Assembly: GCF_000377665.1 (NCBI RefSeq)
Contig: NZ_KB898655.1
Coordinates: 79,830 to 143,829 of the forward strand
DNA: 64,000 bases
Reading direction: 5' to 3'
Origin: Vreelandella zhanjiangensis DSM 21076
Lineage (GTDB): Bacteria > Pseudomonadota > Gammaproteobacteria > Pseudomonadales > Halomonadaceae
In this document: positions 43,998 to 53,419 of the stretch, in pieces
Layout: each line of letters opens with the position of its first letter
Position numbering within the stretch: position 1 is the first letter of the stretch
Position numbers and translations under genes: made by a program
Notes under the pieces: model-generated
What the model was told of the DNA's origin: nothing
What the model saw: only the letters and a program-made list of their open reading frames with translations
Database searches by the model: none

Positions 43998-46900
43998 TTA
44001 CCGCGCTGAATTCGGCCGTGATTTGCTCTGCGTCAGCCAACGCCGTCGATCTCAGCCAATGCCGTAACTGCATTGGCTTCACGAGATACATGTTAGTACC
44101 GATAACAAACCGGAAGTCTGGCACTAACTGTATGTTTCCGGGGAGCGGCACAGGCAAATCCTTCTCTATGCAGTGGAGGAATTCCCCAAATTCGGGTGAA
44201 GAACCTTCACAATATCCGCTGGCATCAGCATTTATCGTAAGCTTAAGAACGGCAATATCGCTGGACTTCGCGGCAAGCGAAGCACTAACACGTTGGCGAA
44301 AGTAGGGGGCAAGAGCATCGCAAAGCGTGGCTGCGTATTCGGATCGATGCTCAATTTGGCTGTTGACCCAGATCTTCTGCAGTCCCGCTCTACGCCGAGG
44401 CTGCATAGCCGGAATTATATAGCGGAAGGTATCTTCGATAAGAGCTATTTCGTTCGTATCAAGCCCATAGTACTCGAAGATAAGTTGATCGATCTCATCG
44501 AGAGGGTTTTCTTGCATCGTAAGTAGCTCATTCGCATTCTCGATGTTGCGATCAATTAACTGAATAATCTTTTCGGCCGCTTCAGTCGCTCGCCCGGGAT
44601 CTGGCATATTCTCTGGGACGTCAAAGGGCAGTTTTAACAATTCTCCTTGATGGACTTTGGCACGGTCTGCTCCCAAATTCGCAGTATCATGAAAATAAAC
44701 CCATGCGGCCAAACTACTGTTTAGAACCGCTGTCAGAACTTTGGCCGTGCGCTTCTCTGTCTCTGGAAACACGATTGACTGAATGGAGGCGCGAAAAACA
44801 AGACTCTGCTCGGAGTATGCTGCACGTACTCGGCCTATAGATCGTTCAACCCCCTGCGGAATAAGGATATGCGGGCCGATGTATCCACCTTCGAATCCAA
44901 TTCGCCTCACCTCTTCAGTATGCCACGGCGCTTGGTCAATTGTGGGTAGCGCAATTTCTCGAAAGGCTCCCGCTTCGAGAAACGGATACTTTGTAACGAA
45001 GTCAGACTTCTTAATTTGGTATTTTCCACTATCTAAACGGTCTTGATAGACTGGTTGAAAGCCTTGTCCGATGACCCAATCTGTCTTTCGATCTACTGCG
45101 AGCTTAGCCTTCCTGACTTGGGTGCTCTCACGAATGAAGCTGTTGAGCGGGCGAATCGTCCTAAGATATTGCAGTAGCTTTTCTTCTGGCGCGCGGGTCC
45201 ATAGCCGACGTTTGAACAACGTCGAGTCCTTTCCAACCAAGTCGGAGCGAAACCTTATGCGATCCGCGCGAGAAAGCGTCATCAAGCGCTTAAGCCGCAA
45301 ATTGATATCAGCCTTGGGCACCCAATATTCGAAGCGATAGGGAGGCTGGTTATCGTCTGCGGGTGCGTAAAGTACAAATGCAGTGGGCCTCTGTGCTCCG
45401 TCAAACAACTGAAAACAAAGATCCGACAGGTTGATGATCCGTTTAACCTTGGATTCGAAGATGAGCCTCCGTCGAGCTTCTTGGGCCTCGCGCGACGTAT
45501 TATGTAAGACACCCATCGCTGGCAGCAGGAAAGCAATAAGCCCGTCCGGCTTGACGACCTTGAGAGCCTTCCAGACGAACCCCCAAGCGATATCCTTAGC
45601 AGGATCAGGGTAACGATGCGCCTTTGCCCAAGTCTGGGCTGTCGTGACCTGGCCACTGCGCCCCTTCCAAGGCGGATTGCCTATGATGGCATCATATTTG
45701 GGTTGGTCCTCTGTCGCAAAGAAGTCGGACGCAGGTAGGAGGGTATCTCCATAGAGTGGCGGCAGAAGCTTGCCAGCTTTGATAAGGGCCGGTAAATCAG
45801 GCGGATTGGACTGTTCAAGTAGCGCTATATACAGTGAAAATGCGGCTACCCGGATAGCAGAAGGGTTTATATCTGCGCCGTGGAGCCGACCAGCGATGAT
45901 TTTCAACTCTCCCCAAGTGGCGTGGCGCTTATTTTTGATCCTGCAGTGATGCGCCACTAGGCGTTGGAACAGCCTTACAAGAAAAATTCCGGATCCGCAT
46001 GCAGGGTCGCAGAAAATGCCATTGGTTCGCTGTGTCTCGGATAACTCATTCCAGAGCTGGTTTACGGCAACATCAGCTAAGAACATAGGTGTATAGAATG
46101 CTCCGTCCGCATTCTTCTTCTCTGCTTCCTCTTTCAGGAAACGGTCGTAGACCGCACTTATAAGCCCAATAGACATATATCGGAAATCGTAACCCCAAAG
46201 GCGCAACTGTCTGGAAGACATTTCTTCCCGGCCATGCCGAAACCGAGCGAGTGTTCGCAAATGCCTAGTTTCCAGTTTGGGAGTGGAAATATTGTCCATT
46301 TCAAAAGCGCATGGAGCGTTGAACAGATTGCCGTTGAAAGCACCCTTCAGCCATAAGAAAAGGGCTTCGAAATATTCAGGGGTATCCGCCTTGAACATCT
46401 CTGCAAGGCTAGAACATGTCTCTTTGGAAGCGCTCTGGAACACCGCCTCTTTAATGATCTTCCGATCTTCAAGATATGCGATGAACATCGTTTGCATCAA
46501 AAGTGCCTGGGCAGCTTCACCACCTAGGTCATCGCGCAAGTCGCGAAATGCTTCGAGCAAATTCGAGAGAAGAACATTGTCGACACGATTGTCTGGATCA
46601 AAGTAGTCGTCGTTATCGAACCAAAACCGACCCGACTCCGTAGAGTCGATTAACTCACGAAGCGCTATCGCATCAGACAGTAGTGAAAGGGTAATGATCA
46701 GACGTGGGTCGTTTTTCTGGCTTTCTTCACGCTGGAATGGTCTCTGGACTAGTGAGTAGGCCACGAGCTCATCCTCTTTGAGAACGAGTAACAGGCTCAT
46801 CAAGCCCTGATTCCAAAGAATCCGGTGCAATTCGTCTATTCTTGCGAGTGAAGCATCCGATTGGTTGAGAAACCCGACAGTCGGAACCCCCTCAATGCAA

Positions 46901-47055
46901 AAGACAGCAGCCAGACCGAGATCTTCCAATGCAAAACAGATAGCTTCCGCATGTGGCCCAGGAGCTACATCAGCAGCGGATGTGTAGAACTCCGGCTCGG
47001 ATCGACGATCAAGAGCGAGAGCTTCTCGCCAATATGGTGCAAATACTTCAGTCAT
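43954..47055 (-). CDS. Eco57I-type N6-adenine DNA methyltransferase
   Basis: A 1033-residue adenine methyltransferase. A roughly 300-residue N-terminal domain precedes the catalytic core: DGAFYTPMFLADVAV (motif X), CDPACGSGIFLVRLF (motif I, SAM binding) and YDAIIGNPPWKGR (motif IV, NPPW). The C-terminal half would contain the DNA-recognition domain. No PD-(D/E)xK motif is fused at the N-terminus as in type IIG enzymes, so cleavage probably depends on the overlapping small gene. An XRE regulator lies about 100 bp upstream on the same strand. Modification in a restriction or BREX/Pgl-like defence system is the probable role. Confidence 0.85.
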   Translation of the reverse strand: MTEVFAPYWREALALDRRSEPEFYTSAADVAPGPHAEAICFALEDLGLAAVFCIEGVPTVGFLNQSDASLARIDELHRILWNQGLMSLLLVLKEDELVAYSLVQRPFQREESQKNDPRLIITLSLLSDAIALRELIDSTESGRFWFDNDDYFDPDNRVDNVLLSNLLEAFRDLRDDLGGEAAQALLMQTMFIAYLEDRKIIKEAVFQSASKETCSSLAEMFKADTPEYFEALFLWLKGAFNGNLFNAPCAFEMDNISTPKLETRHLRTLARFRHGREEMSSRQLRLWGYDFRYMSIGLISAVYDRFLKEEAEKKNADGAFYTPMFLADVAVNQLWNELSETQRTNGIFCDPACGSGIFLVRLFQRLVAHHCRIKNKRHATWGELKIIAGRLHGADINPSAIRVAAFSLYIALLEQSNPPDLPALIKAGKLLPPLYGDTLLPASDFFATEDQPKYDAIIGNPPWKGRSGQVTTAQTWAKAHRYPDPAKDIAWGFVWKALKVVKPDGLIAFLLPAMGVLHNTSREAQEARRRLIFESKVKRIINLSDLCFQLFDGAQRPTAFVLYAPADDNQPPYRFEYWVPKADINLRLKRLMTLSRADRIRFRSDLVGKDSTLFKRRLWTRAPEEKLLQYLRTIRPLNSFIRESTQVRKAKLAVDRKTDWVIGQGFQPVYQDRLDSGKYQIKKSDFVTKYPFLEAGAFREIALPTIDQAPWHTEEVRRIGFEGGYIGPHILIPQGVERSIGRVRAAYSEQSLVFRASIQSIVFPETEKRTAKVLTAVLNSSLAAWVYFHDTANLGADRAKVHQGELLKLPFDVPENMPDPGRATEAAEKIIQLIDRNIENANELLTMQENPLDEIDQLIFEYYGLDTNEIALIEDTFRYIIPAMQPRRRAGLQKIWVNSQIEHRSEYAATLCDALAPYFRQRVSASLAAKSSDIAVLKLTINADASGYCEGSSPEFGEFLHCIEKDLPVPLPGNIQLVPDFRFVIGTNMYLVKPMQLRHWLRSTALADAEQITAEFSAVIARHSHGGDVHADW

Positions 47056-47151
47056 GCTTTGCCCCCTCTCTGCTTAAGAGGCATGGAAACATACCAAACA
47101 AACAAATAAATAAATAAGAACTGTTGTGCGGACTGGGGATGGACTGACTTA

Positions 47152-47442
47152 TCATTTCCCCAACTCCAGGAGTCTCTGTGGGTCTCCCGCAAATTTTCCT
47201 GGCTTAGAGCCTCCCCGCGGCATCTTCCGACTGGGTTCGAGGCGCACGAAGATCGGGCTAAAATCGATACCGTGATTTGACATTTCAGCCAGTAGGCTAG
47301 CGATAACAGCCAGATGATCGGGAATTTCACCTTTTTTCTTGTTATTTGAGATCGAGTTTGGCTGCATTCCCATAAGATGCGCGAAACGCCGGACGCTGAG
47401 GCCTGCCGTATTGAGCTCGGTGATGAAATCGTCGTATGACAT
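47152..47442 (-). CDS. XRE-like regulator upstream of the methyltransferase
   Basis: A 96-residue protein with a helix-turn-helix (YDDFITELNTAGLSVRRFAHLMGMQPNSISNNKKKGEIP), a helix (LAVIASLLAEMSN) and an unusual basic C-terminal tail (PSRKMPRGGSKPGKF). A CACATAA/TTATGTG palindrome lies 33 bp upstream of the start, suggesting autoregulation. By position it could be the controller of the methyltransferase-nuclease pair. An in-frame start ten codons upstream would begin almost at the palindrome. Confidence 0.7.
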   Translation of the reverse strand: MSYDDFITELNTAGLSVRRFAHLMGMQPNSISNNKKKGEIPDHLAVIASLLAEMSNHGIDFSPIFVRLEPSRKMPRGGSKPGKFAGDPQRLLELGK

Positions 47443-47474
47443 TGAATTCAGAACCCATGATTTAATGAGCATAA

Positions 47475-47490
47475 CACATAAAATTATGTG
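47475..47490. promoter_or_regulatory. Candidate operator of the XRE-methyltransferase operon
   Basis: CACATAA-AA-TTATGTG, a perfect 7-bp inverted repeat with 2-bp spacer, directly upstream of the XRE-like gene. Confidence 0.55.
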
Positions 47491-47640
47491 CTAAAAAACA
47501 CCATTCTGGCAAGTTTTCCTCGTTGTTTGCTACCGCGTTCAATACCTACGGTCGATCATGATAAACCAATCCCCTATCTACACGATCAGCCACATACGAT
47601 AGGTCGAGACGTGTGCGCGGGGCTAAGCCTTATATAATAC

Positions 47641-47928
47641 TTATTGTGCTCTAACGGGCTCTAAGCCTTCTTTGGTTCCTAGCCGTGTGAAAACTGTCAT
47701 CATAAAACGAGCTTCCAAAAGCTTTATAGAGAAGGAACAAGCCCTAAAGTGCTCTTTACTTCTCTTCTCCTGGGCTTTCCCCCGTTCTTTTAAAGTAGAA
47801 ATAACAAGCTCATCCGCATTAGCCATTTCAGGCGTGAACCCTTCTAGTAGCAGAGCTTCCCAATCCTTATCACCAACGAGTTCAAACGGTTGATCGTATT
47901 TTCTTATGGAGCCTTTAAGCTTTTTCAA
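47641..47928 (-). CDS. Small protein of unknown function next to the recombinase trio
   Basis: A 95-residue hydrophilic protein starting at TTG (KKLKGSIRKYDQPFELVGD). The C-terminal half is predicted helical and mixed in charge (KEHFRACSFSIKLLEARFMM). No family is recognised. It shares strand with the recombinases, lies 159 bp downstream of the last one, and could be an accessory or cargo protein. The TTG start and absence of a clear ribosome-binding site lower confidence. Confidence 0.5.
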   Translation of the reverse strand: MKKLKGSIRKYDQPFELVGDKDWEALLLEGFTPEMANADELVISTLKERGKAQEKRSKEHFRACSFSIKLLEARFMMTVFTRLGTKEGLEPVRAQ

Positions 47929-48086
47929 ATGGCTAGTTTTAGTGGTTATTTAAATACCTACTGGATTGGTTTTTGTACACAATCCGGCCCACACGCACCT
48001 ATCAATGTTAATGTTTTCTGTTCATCAGCTAGAAACCCCTGCTGTTTGGCAACTAAATACACCACAGCAATAAATTGTATGCCATA

Positions 48087-49925
48087 TTAATTGCTGCAAT
48101 TCGCACCAAGCTCATCCAGAACCACCTCACAGCGCTTAATATCACGCTCGACCCGTTCGGCTCCTCCAGGCCCGATGTCAGCGAGATCGCGCAACTCAAG
48201 CTGTTGAGCATAAATACCCTGCCACACAGACTTGCGTGACTCGTCGATAACCGCATTGCCACAGTCAGCGCAACGTGTTTTCTCGACGCCCTGGCCGCCA
48301 TTGCACCCACCAGTATCGGCAGTGCACCATGCGACTCCAGTGGCACGTAGATGAACCAAAGGGCTAATCGTTTTAGCCATTTCAGCACGATCCACTTTAG
48401 TGACCAGGGCTTCGTTCTTTGTGCGGAAAGCACGGATTGGATCAGCAGCTCCCCCCGTCAAGATTGCATCGGGCTCCAGCCAGTGCTCCAGAAGATCGGT
48501 TTTGATGCTCAATGCGGCCAACGCCACACTATCGTAAAGCTCAGCATCTTGCTTTCGGGACATGGCATAAAGAACAGTCATATCTATCGACCAGTGCTTA
48601 AAGTGATCCCGAAGGTAACGAAGGTCTCCAAAAGCACTGTGGGCTGCATAGACAGCGAAGGTGCGCCGAAACTGGTGCGGTGCAAAGCGCCAAGTTAGCT
48701 TACACTGGGCAGCGAACATATTAAGACGGTCAATGATTGAATGATTCGAAAGCGTTCCAAAACGGTTAAATTGCTTCTTTGAGACTGTAAGAAATAAGCG
48801 ATGAGTATGGCCTGCAAGCCGAGAAATTTCAGGGTCATTCTCATTTTCGGCTCGCATATCGAATATACGTTGCTGCAGTTGCGCTTGTAGTGGACGCGCA
48901 AGACTTTCAGCCACTTCAAGAGCTCGATGAGTAATTTCAGCCACCAGCCACTCACAAACACCCGTGCCCGTTTTGTAAGAAACCCCGCGCATCCAATAAA
49001 AGGGCTCGCCCTGTTCATCCAGTGTTTTATAGGCGCACCGATTTTCCAGTGAACATAATTCAGAAACTCGGATTCCGCTGGTGATCAAGATGATGGACAT
49101 ACATGCTTCTTGCAGGTGCTGTTCCCCTGAGCGAATCTCATTTAATGCCCAGCCCAGTTTTTTCAGGCTCAGGCTGATGAATTCGTAACGCTTTCCCTCT
49201 GACTTCCATCTATCCACCTGAGCACTGAGACTAATGATCTCATCGGCTCTGTCTAGCCAATCAACTGCCGACTGGAACAGCGGCCCAAGGATATGATCTG
49301 GAATGATTTCGGTTTTGCCCTCACGAAGGTGGCTATTATCAGGTCCAGTTAACCCTGCCAAATGGCTTGCTGACGATTCCGGCCAAGGGTGACGCATGGG
49401 GTCACCCGTTTTTTGACTGAGAATATAGAGCGTTTCGACAGCACCTAAACGGTTGCATAGTGCTGTACTTGAAAGTGGCTTTCCTTTTCGACCGCTTAGC
49501 TCTTTACAGAATTCCACATATTGCTGCCCAATTAGCGGGGTCACGCTGTTCAGATTAGCTATGCGATGACCGTTAAGCCAAGTCAGGAAAGATGCTGCCT
49601 TTACGAAAAACTGCTGTATTGTCCCCCCTCTAGGGCTGTTGCGACCTTCAATACCACTCAAAATATAATGCCCAGTACAGGCCCTCAGAGTTTCTCGGAA
49701 CGGCTGAGGAACAAGTGCAAAATTGAGCTTTTTTTGGTTATCTCTAATTCCAGCAGAGAAAAGGTTGTCGGGCAACGTCCAAACATTATCGCCATAGCGG
49801 CTCAAAACATAGTAATTGCCATCTTCTTGACGCATTCCAGTGATAACAGCATCTGGATCTAAATTTTTTGTCTGGACGGCGCAAATAGACTTGAACTGTT
49901 CAGATCTAAATTCAATTTCATTCAT
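48087..49925 (-). CDS. Tyrosine recombinase 3 of the trio (TnpB-like)
   Basis: A 612-residue recombinase-like protein. The catalytic domain shows ITSGIRVSELCSL (Arg) and HQFRRTFAVYAAHSAFGDLRYLRDHFKHWSIDMTVLYA; H-x-x-R and a late Tyr are present. A C-terminal cysteine-rich segment (WCTADTGGCNGG, RCADCGN) looks like a zinc ribbon, as in TnpB of Tn554-type elements. Its ATG overlaps the preceding stop (ATGA), so I start at MNEIEFRSEQ. Last of three coupled genes; probably acts jointly with the other two. Confidence 0.82.
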   Translation of the reverse strand: MNEIEFRSEQFKSICAVQTKNLDPDAVITGMRQEDGNYYVLSRYGDNVWTLPDNLFSAGIRDNQKKLNFALVPQPFRETLRACTGHYILSGIEGRNSPRGGTIQQFFVKAASFLTWLNGHRIANLNSVTPLIGQQYVEFCKELSGRKGKPLSSTALCNRLGAVETLYILSQKTGDPMRHPWPESSASHLAGLTGPDNSHLREGKTEIIPDHILGPLFQSAVDWLDRADEIISLSAQVDRWKSEGKRYEFISLSLKKLGWALNEIRSGEQHLQEACMSIILITSGIRVSELCSLENRCAYKTLDEQGEPFYWMRGVSYKTGTGVCEWLVAEITHRALEVAESLARPLQAQLQQRIFDMRAENENDPEISRLAGHTHRLFLTVSKKQFNRFGTLSNHSIIDRLNMFAAQCKLTWRFAPHQFRRTFAVYAAHSAFGDLRYLRDHFKHWSIDMTVLYAMSRKQDAELYDSVALAALSIKTDLLEHWLEPDAILTGGAADPIRAFRTKNEALVTKVDRAEMAKTISPLVHLRATGVAWCTADTGGCNGGQGVEKTRCADCGNAVIDESRKSVWQGIYAQQLELRDLADIGPGGAERVERDIKRCEVVLDELGANCSN

Positions 49926-51571
49926 GCAGTACCATCCAGCCATGCTGTATCACGCCAAAAAGGGTGTGGATTTATCTTTGCCTGCTGCCTTTGAATGCTT
50001 ATCAGTTCTGAGGCAAATTGAGGTGCGATCTCCTGGTCAATGATCCGGATAATGTGCCCGTATAGTCGCTTCCAGGCGCTGCCGCCCATTTTCTGGCGAA
50101 TACTGATCAGCATCCAGTAGAGGCTGAATATACGGTAAAGATCATCACCCGTTACAACGAATGACCGACATCGAAAGCAAGCAAGAAACTTTTGACAGTG
50201 CTTGCCATCACCTGGTGCATACTCACCGTTCAACGTATCTCGACAGCGGGCTATGGGGGTGTTCTGCGTCGTCAGTGACGCTACCTTGCCATGGTTCAGC
50301 AATTGTTCAGTTCGAATCTCGCCCATGAGCCGCCAGTCTTTCTCAGCGCCTTCGGGTGCCTCCAAATAATGATTATTGGACACCTTAGGGGTGTGACCAC
50401 CGAGCTTTGCGGTCAGGAAAGGGTCTTGCCCGGACAGAGTGAACAGTCTGTTCTCAAATGTCTTGCGAAGCCGCATGATATTAAGCTTTAGCGGATTACC
50501 TTCGGCATCAATTATCTGATGCCTGCTAATAAATAGTTTTATGCCAATAGCTAGACTTCCTTGTGCCAGCCGAGATTTTTTTCCGGCGCTTGCTCCACTT
50601 CGACTCTCGTATACAAACAACCAATTTGGATAATTGCTCGATTGTCGTGGCGTGGCATTGCGTTCGCGTACGAGGTCAATGATACGGGCAACGTCAGGCA
50701 GTGCTGAAACCATCGATTCAATATCGTCGGCACGGCGAAGGCTCTGGATGTGTGTAGCATTGCCGCGACGCTTAAAACTGACCAACATATACCTTTCTGT
50801 CTTGATAGGATGTGGCTGAAGGCAGTCGACCAGAAGTTCCAGGGCAGGGGTCGGGTTAATTCCCGTTCGCGCTGCGATAGCCAGCAGGCAGACGGCAAGT
50901 TCATTAGAGGTTAGCGGCCCACTCCCCTTGATGATCGCCCGCATGTCGGTTTTCAACGCCTGAAGGACGCTGCGGCGTTCTACCTCACTCAAAGCAGTCT
51001 GGCCTTTCATGAATCGGTTGGAGCTTGGAAAAGGGTTACGCGGAAAAATATCTTTGATAATCCAATTTGATTGCCCCATAGCAACCAGTACAGACTTGGC
51101 ATTAGTGAATCGAGATTTCTGAGACGATAGGCTGCCACTCAACTGCCGCAAATAAGAAAGGAAGTGGTCGATAAACTGCCGATCAATATCATCCAGTCGC
51201 AGCTGTCGTCCCAGAGCGGAAGCCATCGTGGCGCAAAACGGTAGGAAGGCAGCCGCACCTATTGAGTAATAACTGGAGATTGTTGCAGCACTGAGTGTTG
51301 TACCGCCACTTTCGGTGCAAGATCTAGCCATACGATCCATTGTCATTTGAACGGCATAGGTCACGACATCGCAGCCATTTCCGTAGTGCTTGGAAAAGTC
51401 CAAATTGCGTAAGGAGCTAGCATTCTCGGGTAAGGATACTACCATCTGAGATGGAGGCAGGATCATGAGATCCAATACTTCATCACTGGCGGCATTTCCA
51501 GGACGAGGGGCAGTTGAATGAAGTTTCTTTTTAGGCACTGCCAATTTCTCTGGTGATGAGATCAATTTCAC
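49922..51571 (-). CDS. Tyrosine recombinase 2 of the trio (divergent)
   Basis: A 549-residue recombinase-fold protein with a diverged active site. AARTGINPTPALELLVDCL corresponds to the first Arg region but lacks the usual R-x-x-E. IMRLRKTFENRLFTL replaces H-x-x-R. LGGHTPKVSNNHYLEA keeps the His and Tyr positions. It may therefore serve mainly as an architectural partner. A cysteine pair follows (CQKFLACFRCRSF). Its start overlaps the end of recombinase 1 by 41 bases. Confidence 0.78.
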   Translation of the reverse strand: MKLISSPEKLAVPKKKLHSTAPRPGNAASDEVLDLMILPPSQMVVSLPENASSLRNLDFSKHYGNGCDVVTYAVQMTMDRMARSCTESGGTTLSAATISSYYSIGAAAFLPFCATMASALGRQLRLDDIDRQFIDHFLSYLRQLSGSLSSQKSRFTNAKSVLVAMGQSNWIIKDIFPRNPFPSSNRFMKGQTALSEVERRSVLQALKTDMRAIIKGSGPLTSNELAVCLLAIAARTGINPTPALELLVDCLQPHPIKTERYMLVSFKRRGNATHIQSLRRADDIESMVSALPDVARIIDLVRERNATPRQSSNYPNWLFVYESRSGASAGKKSRLAQGSLAIGIKLFISRHQIIDAEGNPLKLNIMRLRKTFENRLFTLSGQDPFLTAKLGGHTPKVSNNHYLEAPEGAEKDWRLMGEIRTEQLLNHGKVASLTTQNTPIARCRDTLNGEYAPGDGKHCQKFLACFRCRSFVVTGDDLYRIFSLYWMLISIRQKMGGSAWKRLYGHIIRIIDQEIAPQFASELISIQRQQAKINPHPFWRDTAWLDGTA

Positions 51572-52688
51572 TTTGATAGTCGTTCATCAGCGCATCTTCA
51601 AGCTCTGAAAGACAGTGCACATATTTTTCAGTGGTTGTAACCGAGGCATGGCCCAATCGGTCGCGCACGTACAGCAAGGCATGCGTCTGTGCCTTGGATT
51701 GCATCATTGCGTATAGAGTGTGTGTGGCGTAGGTATGGCGAAGAATGTGGACGTTGACGTAAGGAATTCCTGCAGTCGCCCCGGCCTTTTTAACAAAGCC
51801 CAAAAAGGCTGCCCCATCGTTCGCGTAAGGTTGGCCAGATTCAGTCAGGAACAAAGCGGATTGGCGCTGGCCCGATATACTCTCATGCTGATGGCGACGG
51901 TTCAGGACGTATTGCCAGAGGTCTTCCATTACGGTGCGAGGTATATCGATCCCCCGAGGCTGATTGCGCTTGATGGCCATGTCGCGTGGATCAAGATTGA
52001 CCCGGACGAATGAACGGTACTTGGTGTACGTCGCCGGGTCGATCACATATTTAAGTGGAAACGTCGCCAACTCCTCACGACGCATTCCTGTAGTGAGAGC
52101 CAGCCGTAATATTAGTTTGTGTGTGGTATTGGTGACGGCATTCAAGAGATCTATCGATTGATGTTTGCTCAGCACCCGTATTACGGTTCGTGGCGTTCGC
52201 AGTATGACGTCTGGAGTTGTGCGCCTTCCACCACTCGTATCTATGTGTGCGAGGAAACCTTTAGGCTGCCTCACCATTACCGTTTCCATGGCATACGGAA
52301 CAGTCTCCACCCAGCCAGTGTTGGCGGCATACCGATAGAAAGCGCAAAGCAGTCTTAGCCGGGAGTTCACCGTTGCTGCGGCCAAGCTTCCACCCTCAGG
52401 ACTCAGGTTCCAATCTCGAAACTCGGCCAAAATTGTAGCTTCTCGATCATTGCCTACATCGCGCCAATCAATACCATTCACCTCACACCAGCCAAAGAAC
52501 TGGTATAACGCTTTTCCGTAGGTAATCCATGACTTCTTGGATTGTACCCTTCCACGCTTGATTAGATGCGCTATAGAAAAATTCAGCGCTTCCTCAACAA
52601 CTTTCCCCTCACTGGAAATAAGGATTGGAAAGCCAGTGTAGCTGAGGCCGTTGAGTTTGAACTTGTCAGTGCTAAAAAGAAGATCCAT
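51531..52688 (-). CDS. Tyrosine recombinase 1 of the trio (TnpA-like)
   Basis: A 385-residue tyrosine recombinase with a complete catalytic set: TTGMRREELATFP (Arg), VHILRHTYATH (His-x-x-Arg), DRLGHASVTTTEKYVH (His and Tyr). The N-terminal SAM-like core-binding domain is also visible (SWITYGKALYQFFGWCEVN). It is the promoter-proximal gene of three overlapping ones and by its intact site the most likely strand-cleaving enzyme. Its start lies 44 bp from the GNAT gene, so the island end is in or near that gap. Confidence 0.88.
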   Translation of the reverse strand: MDLLFSTDKFKLNGLSYTGFPILISSEGKVVEEALNFSIAHLIKRGRVQSKKSWITYGKALYQFFGWCEVNGIDWRDVGNDREATILAEFRDWNLSPEGGSLAAATVNSRLRLLCAFYRYAANTGWVETVPYAMETVMVRQPKGFLAHIDTSGGRRTTPDVILRTPRTVIRVLSKHQSIDLLNAVTNTTHKLILRLALTTGMRREELATFPLKYVIDPATYTKYRSFVRVNLDPRDMAIKRNQPRGIDIPRTVMEDLWQYVLNRRHQHESISGQRQSALFLTESGQPYANDGAAFLGFVKKAGATAGIPYVNVHILRHTYATHTLYAMMQSKAQTHALLYVRDRLGHASVTTTEKYVHCLSELEDALMNDYQSEIDLITREIGSA

Positions 52689-52732
52689 CCTGCCAATCTA
52701 ACAGTATGTATCACTTTAGCAAGCGGTAATCA

Positions 52733-53215
52733 TTACCCTTTCCCTTGTGGGTCTAGCTCAACAAAATTGCTGATTAGCGGCTTGCCTGATGTTGGTCCTT
52801 CGGCATTGGTGCCGGGACGGTAGCCAAGCTTGGAAAGCAGAACCTGATCGGCCAGCGGCAGGTGTGTGGTTTCAATGCGCAGCTTACGCTCTTCCTGCTT
52901 GGCCTGCTCACCAAGCAGCGCCATCAGCCGCGAGCCGACGCCCCGGCGACGGGTGATTTTGCGAACGCATAGTTCAGAGAGCCACCAGGCCCGGTCGGCG
53001 GCCTCTTGAATAGCCGCCGCCCCTAATAAATGATCATTAAAGTGGGCACAGGCAAAAAAATGATTAGCATTCAGGTGCTGTTCAATAAACGGCAGGACTT
53101 CTTGGGTAGGCACCCGCTCTTTAGGCGCATCTTCATAAATGCGTATCAGGTCGAGGCGCACTTGCTCATCGGTGTCCCAACGAGCCAAGTCGACGTGCTC
53201 TAGTGTCACCGGCAT
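52733..53215 (-). CDS. GNAT family N-acetyltransferase
   Basis: A 160-residue GNAT acyltransferase. The acetyl-CoA-binding segment is LCVRKITRRRGVGSRLMALL (motif R-x-x-G-x-G/S). The remainder resembles the PanM/PanZ group that influences pantothenate synthesis, though that sub-assignment is uncertain. The final residues abut the inferred island boundary; the protein appears full length, but the insertion may have removed its native terminator. Confidence 0.8.
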   Translation of the reverse strand: MPVTLEHVDLARWDTDEQVRLDLIRIYEDAPKERVPTQEVLPFIEQHLNANHFFACAHFNDHLLGAAAIQEAADRAWWLSELCVRKITRRRGVGSRLMALLGEQAKQEERKLRIETTHLPLADQVLLSKLGYRPGTNAEGPTSGKPLISNFVELDPQGKG

Positions 53216-53419
53216 GGTGAATTCCTCTTCGCCAAAGCAGACAGGCTGCAGTTTTTAATGCCCTAAACGGCGGCTACCTTTCGCGCATTGTAGCGGATGA
53301 GGGCGCCGATTCTCTATAATGGGCGCTTTGCCGCAGATTTATGGCCTGATTATACGGTGGTGAGACAATGCAGCCCATCGCCTTACCCTAAGAATGCGCT
53401 AGAGCGCAGGAGATGCAAC

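Larger units (their letters stand above)
37515..52730. mobile_element. Mobile island with a trio of tyrosine recombinases and defence-like cargo (ends approximate)
   Basis: About 15.2 kb between asmA and a GNAT gene. At the right end are three consecutive overlapping recombinase genes; at the left end is a small HTH/coiled-coil gene resembling TnpC of Tn554. Cargo between them consists of nuclease-, helicase-, methyltransferase- and regulator-like genes, typical of defence islands. The arrangement recalls Tn554-type elements, recombinase-in-trio elements and Gamma-Mobile-Trio islands. I found no convincing direct repeat at the ends, so boundaries are set by gene content. Confidence 0.7.

Noticed and set aside
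52716..52740. GGTAATCATTACC near the GNAT gene and TGATTACC near asmA as island terminal repeats
   Set aside because: Only 8 bases are shared in inverted orientation, and the asmA copy coincides with its ribosome-binding region; not enough to call ends.
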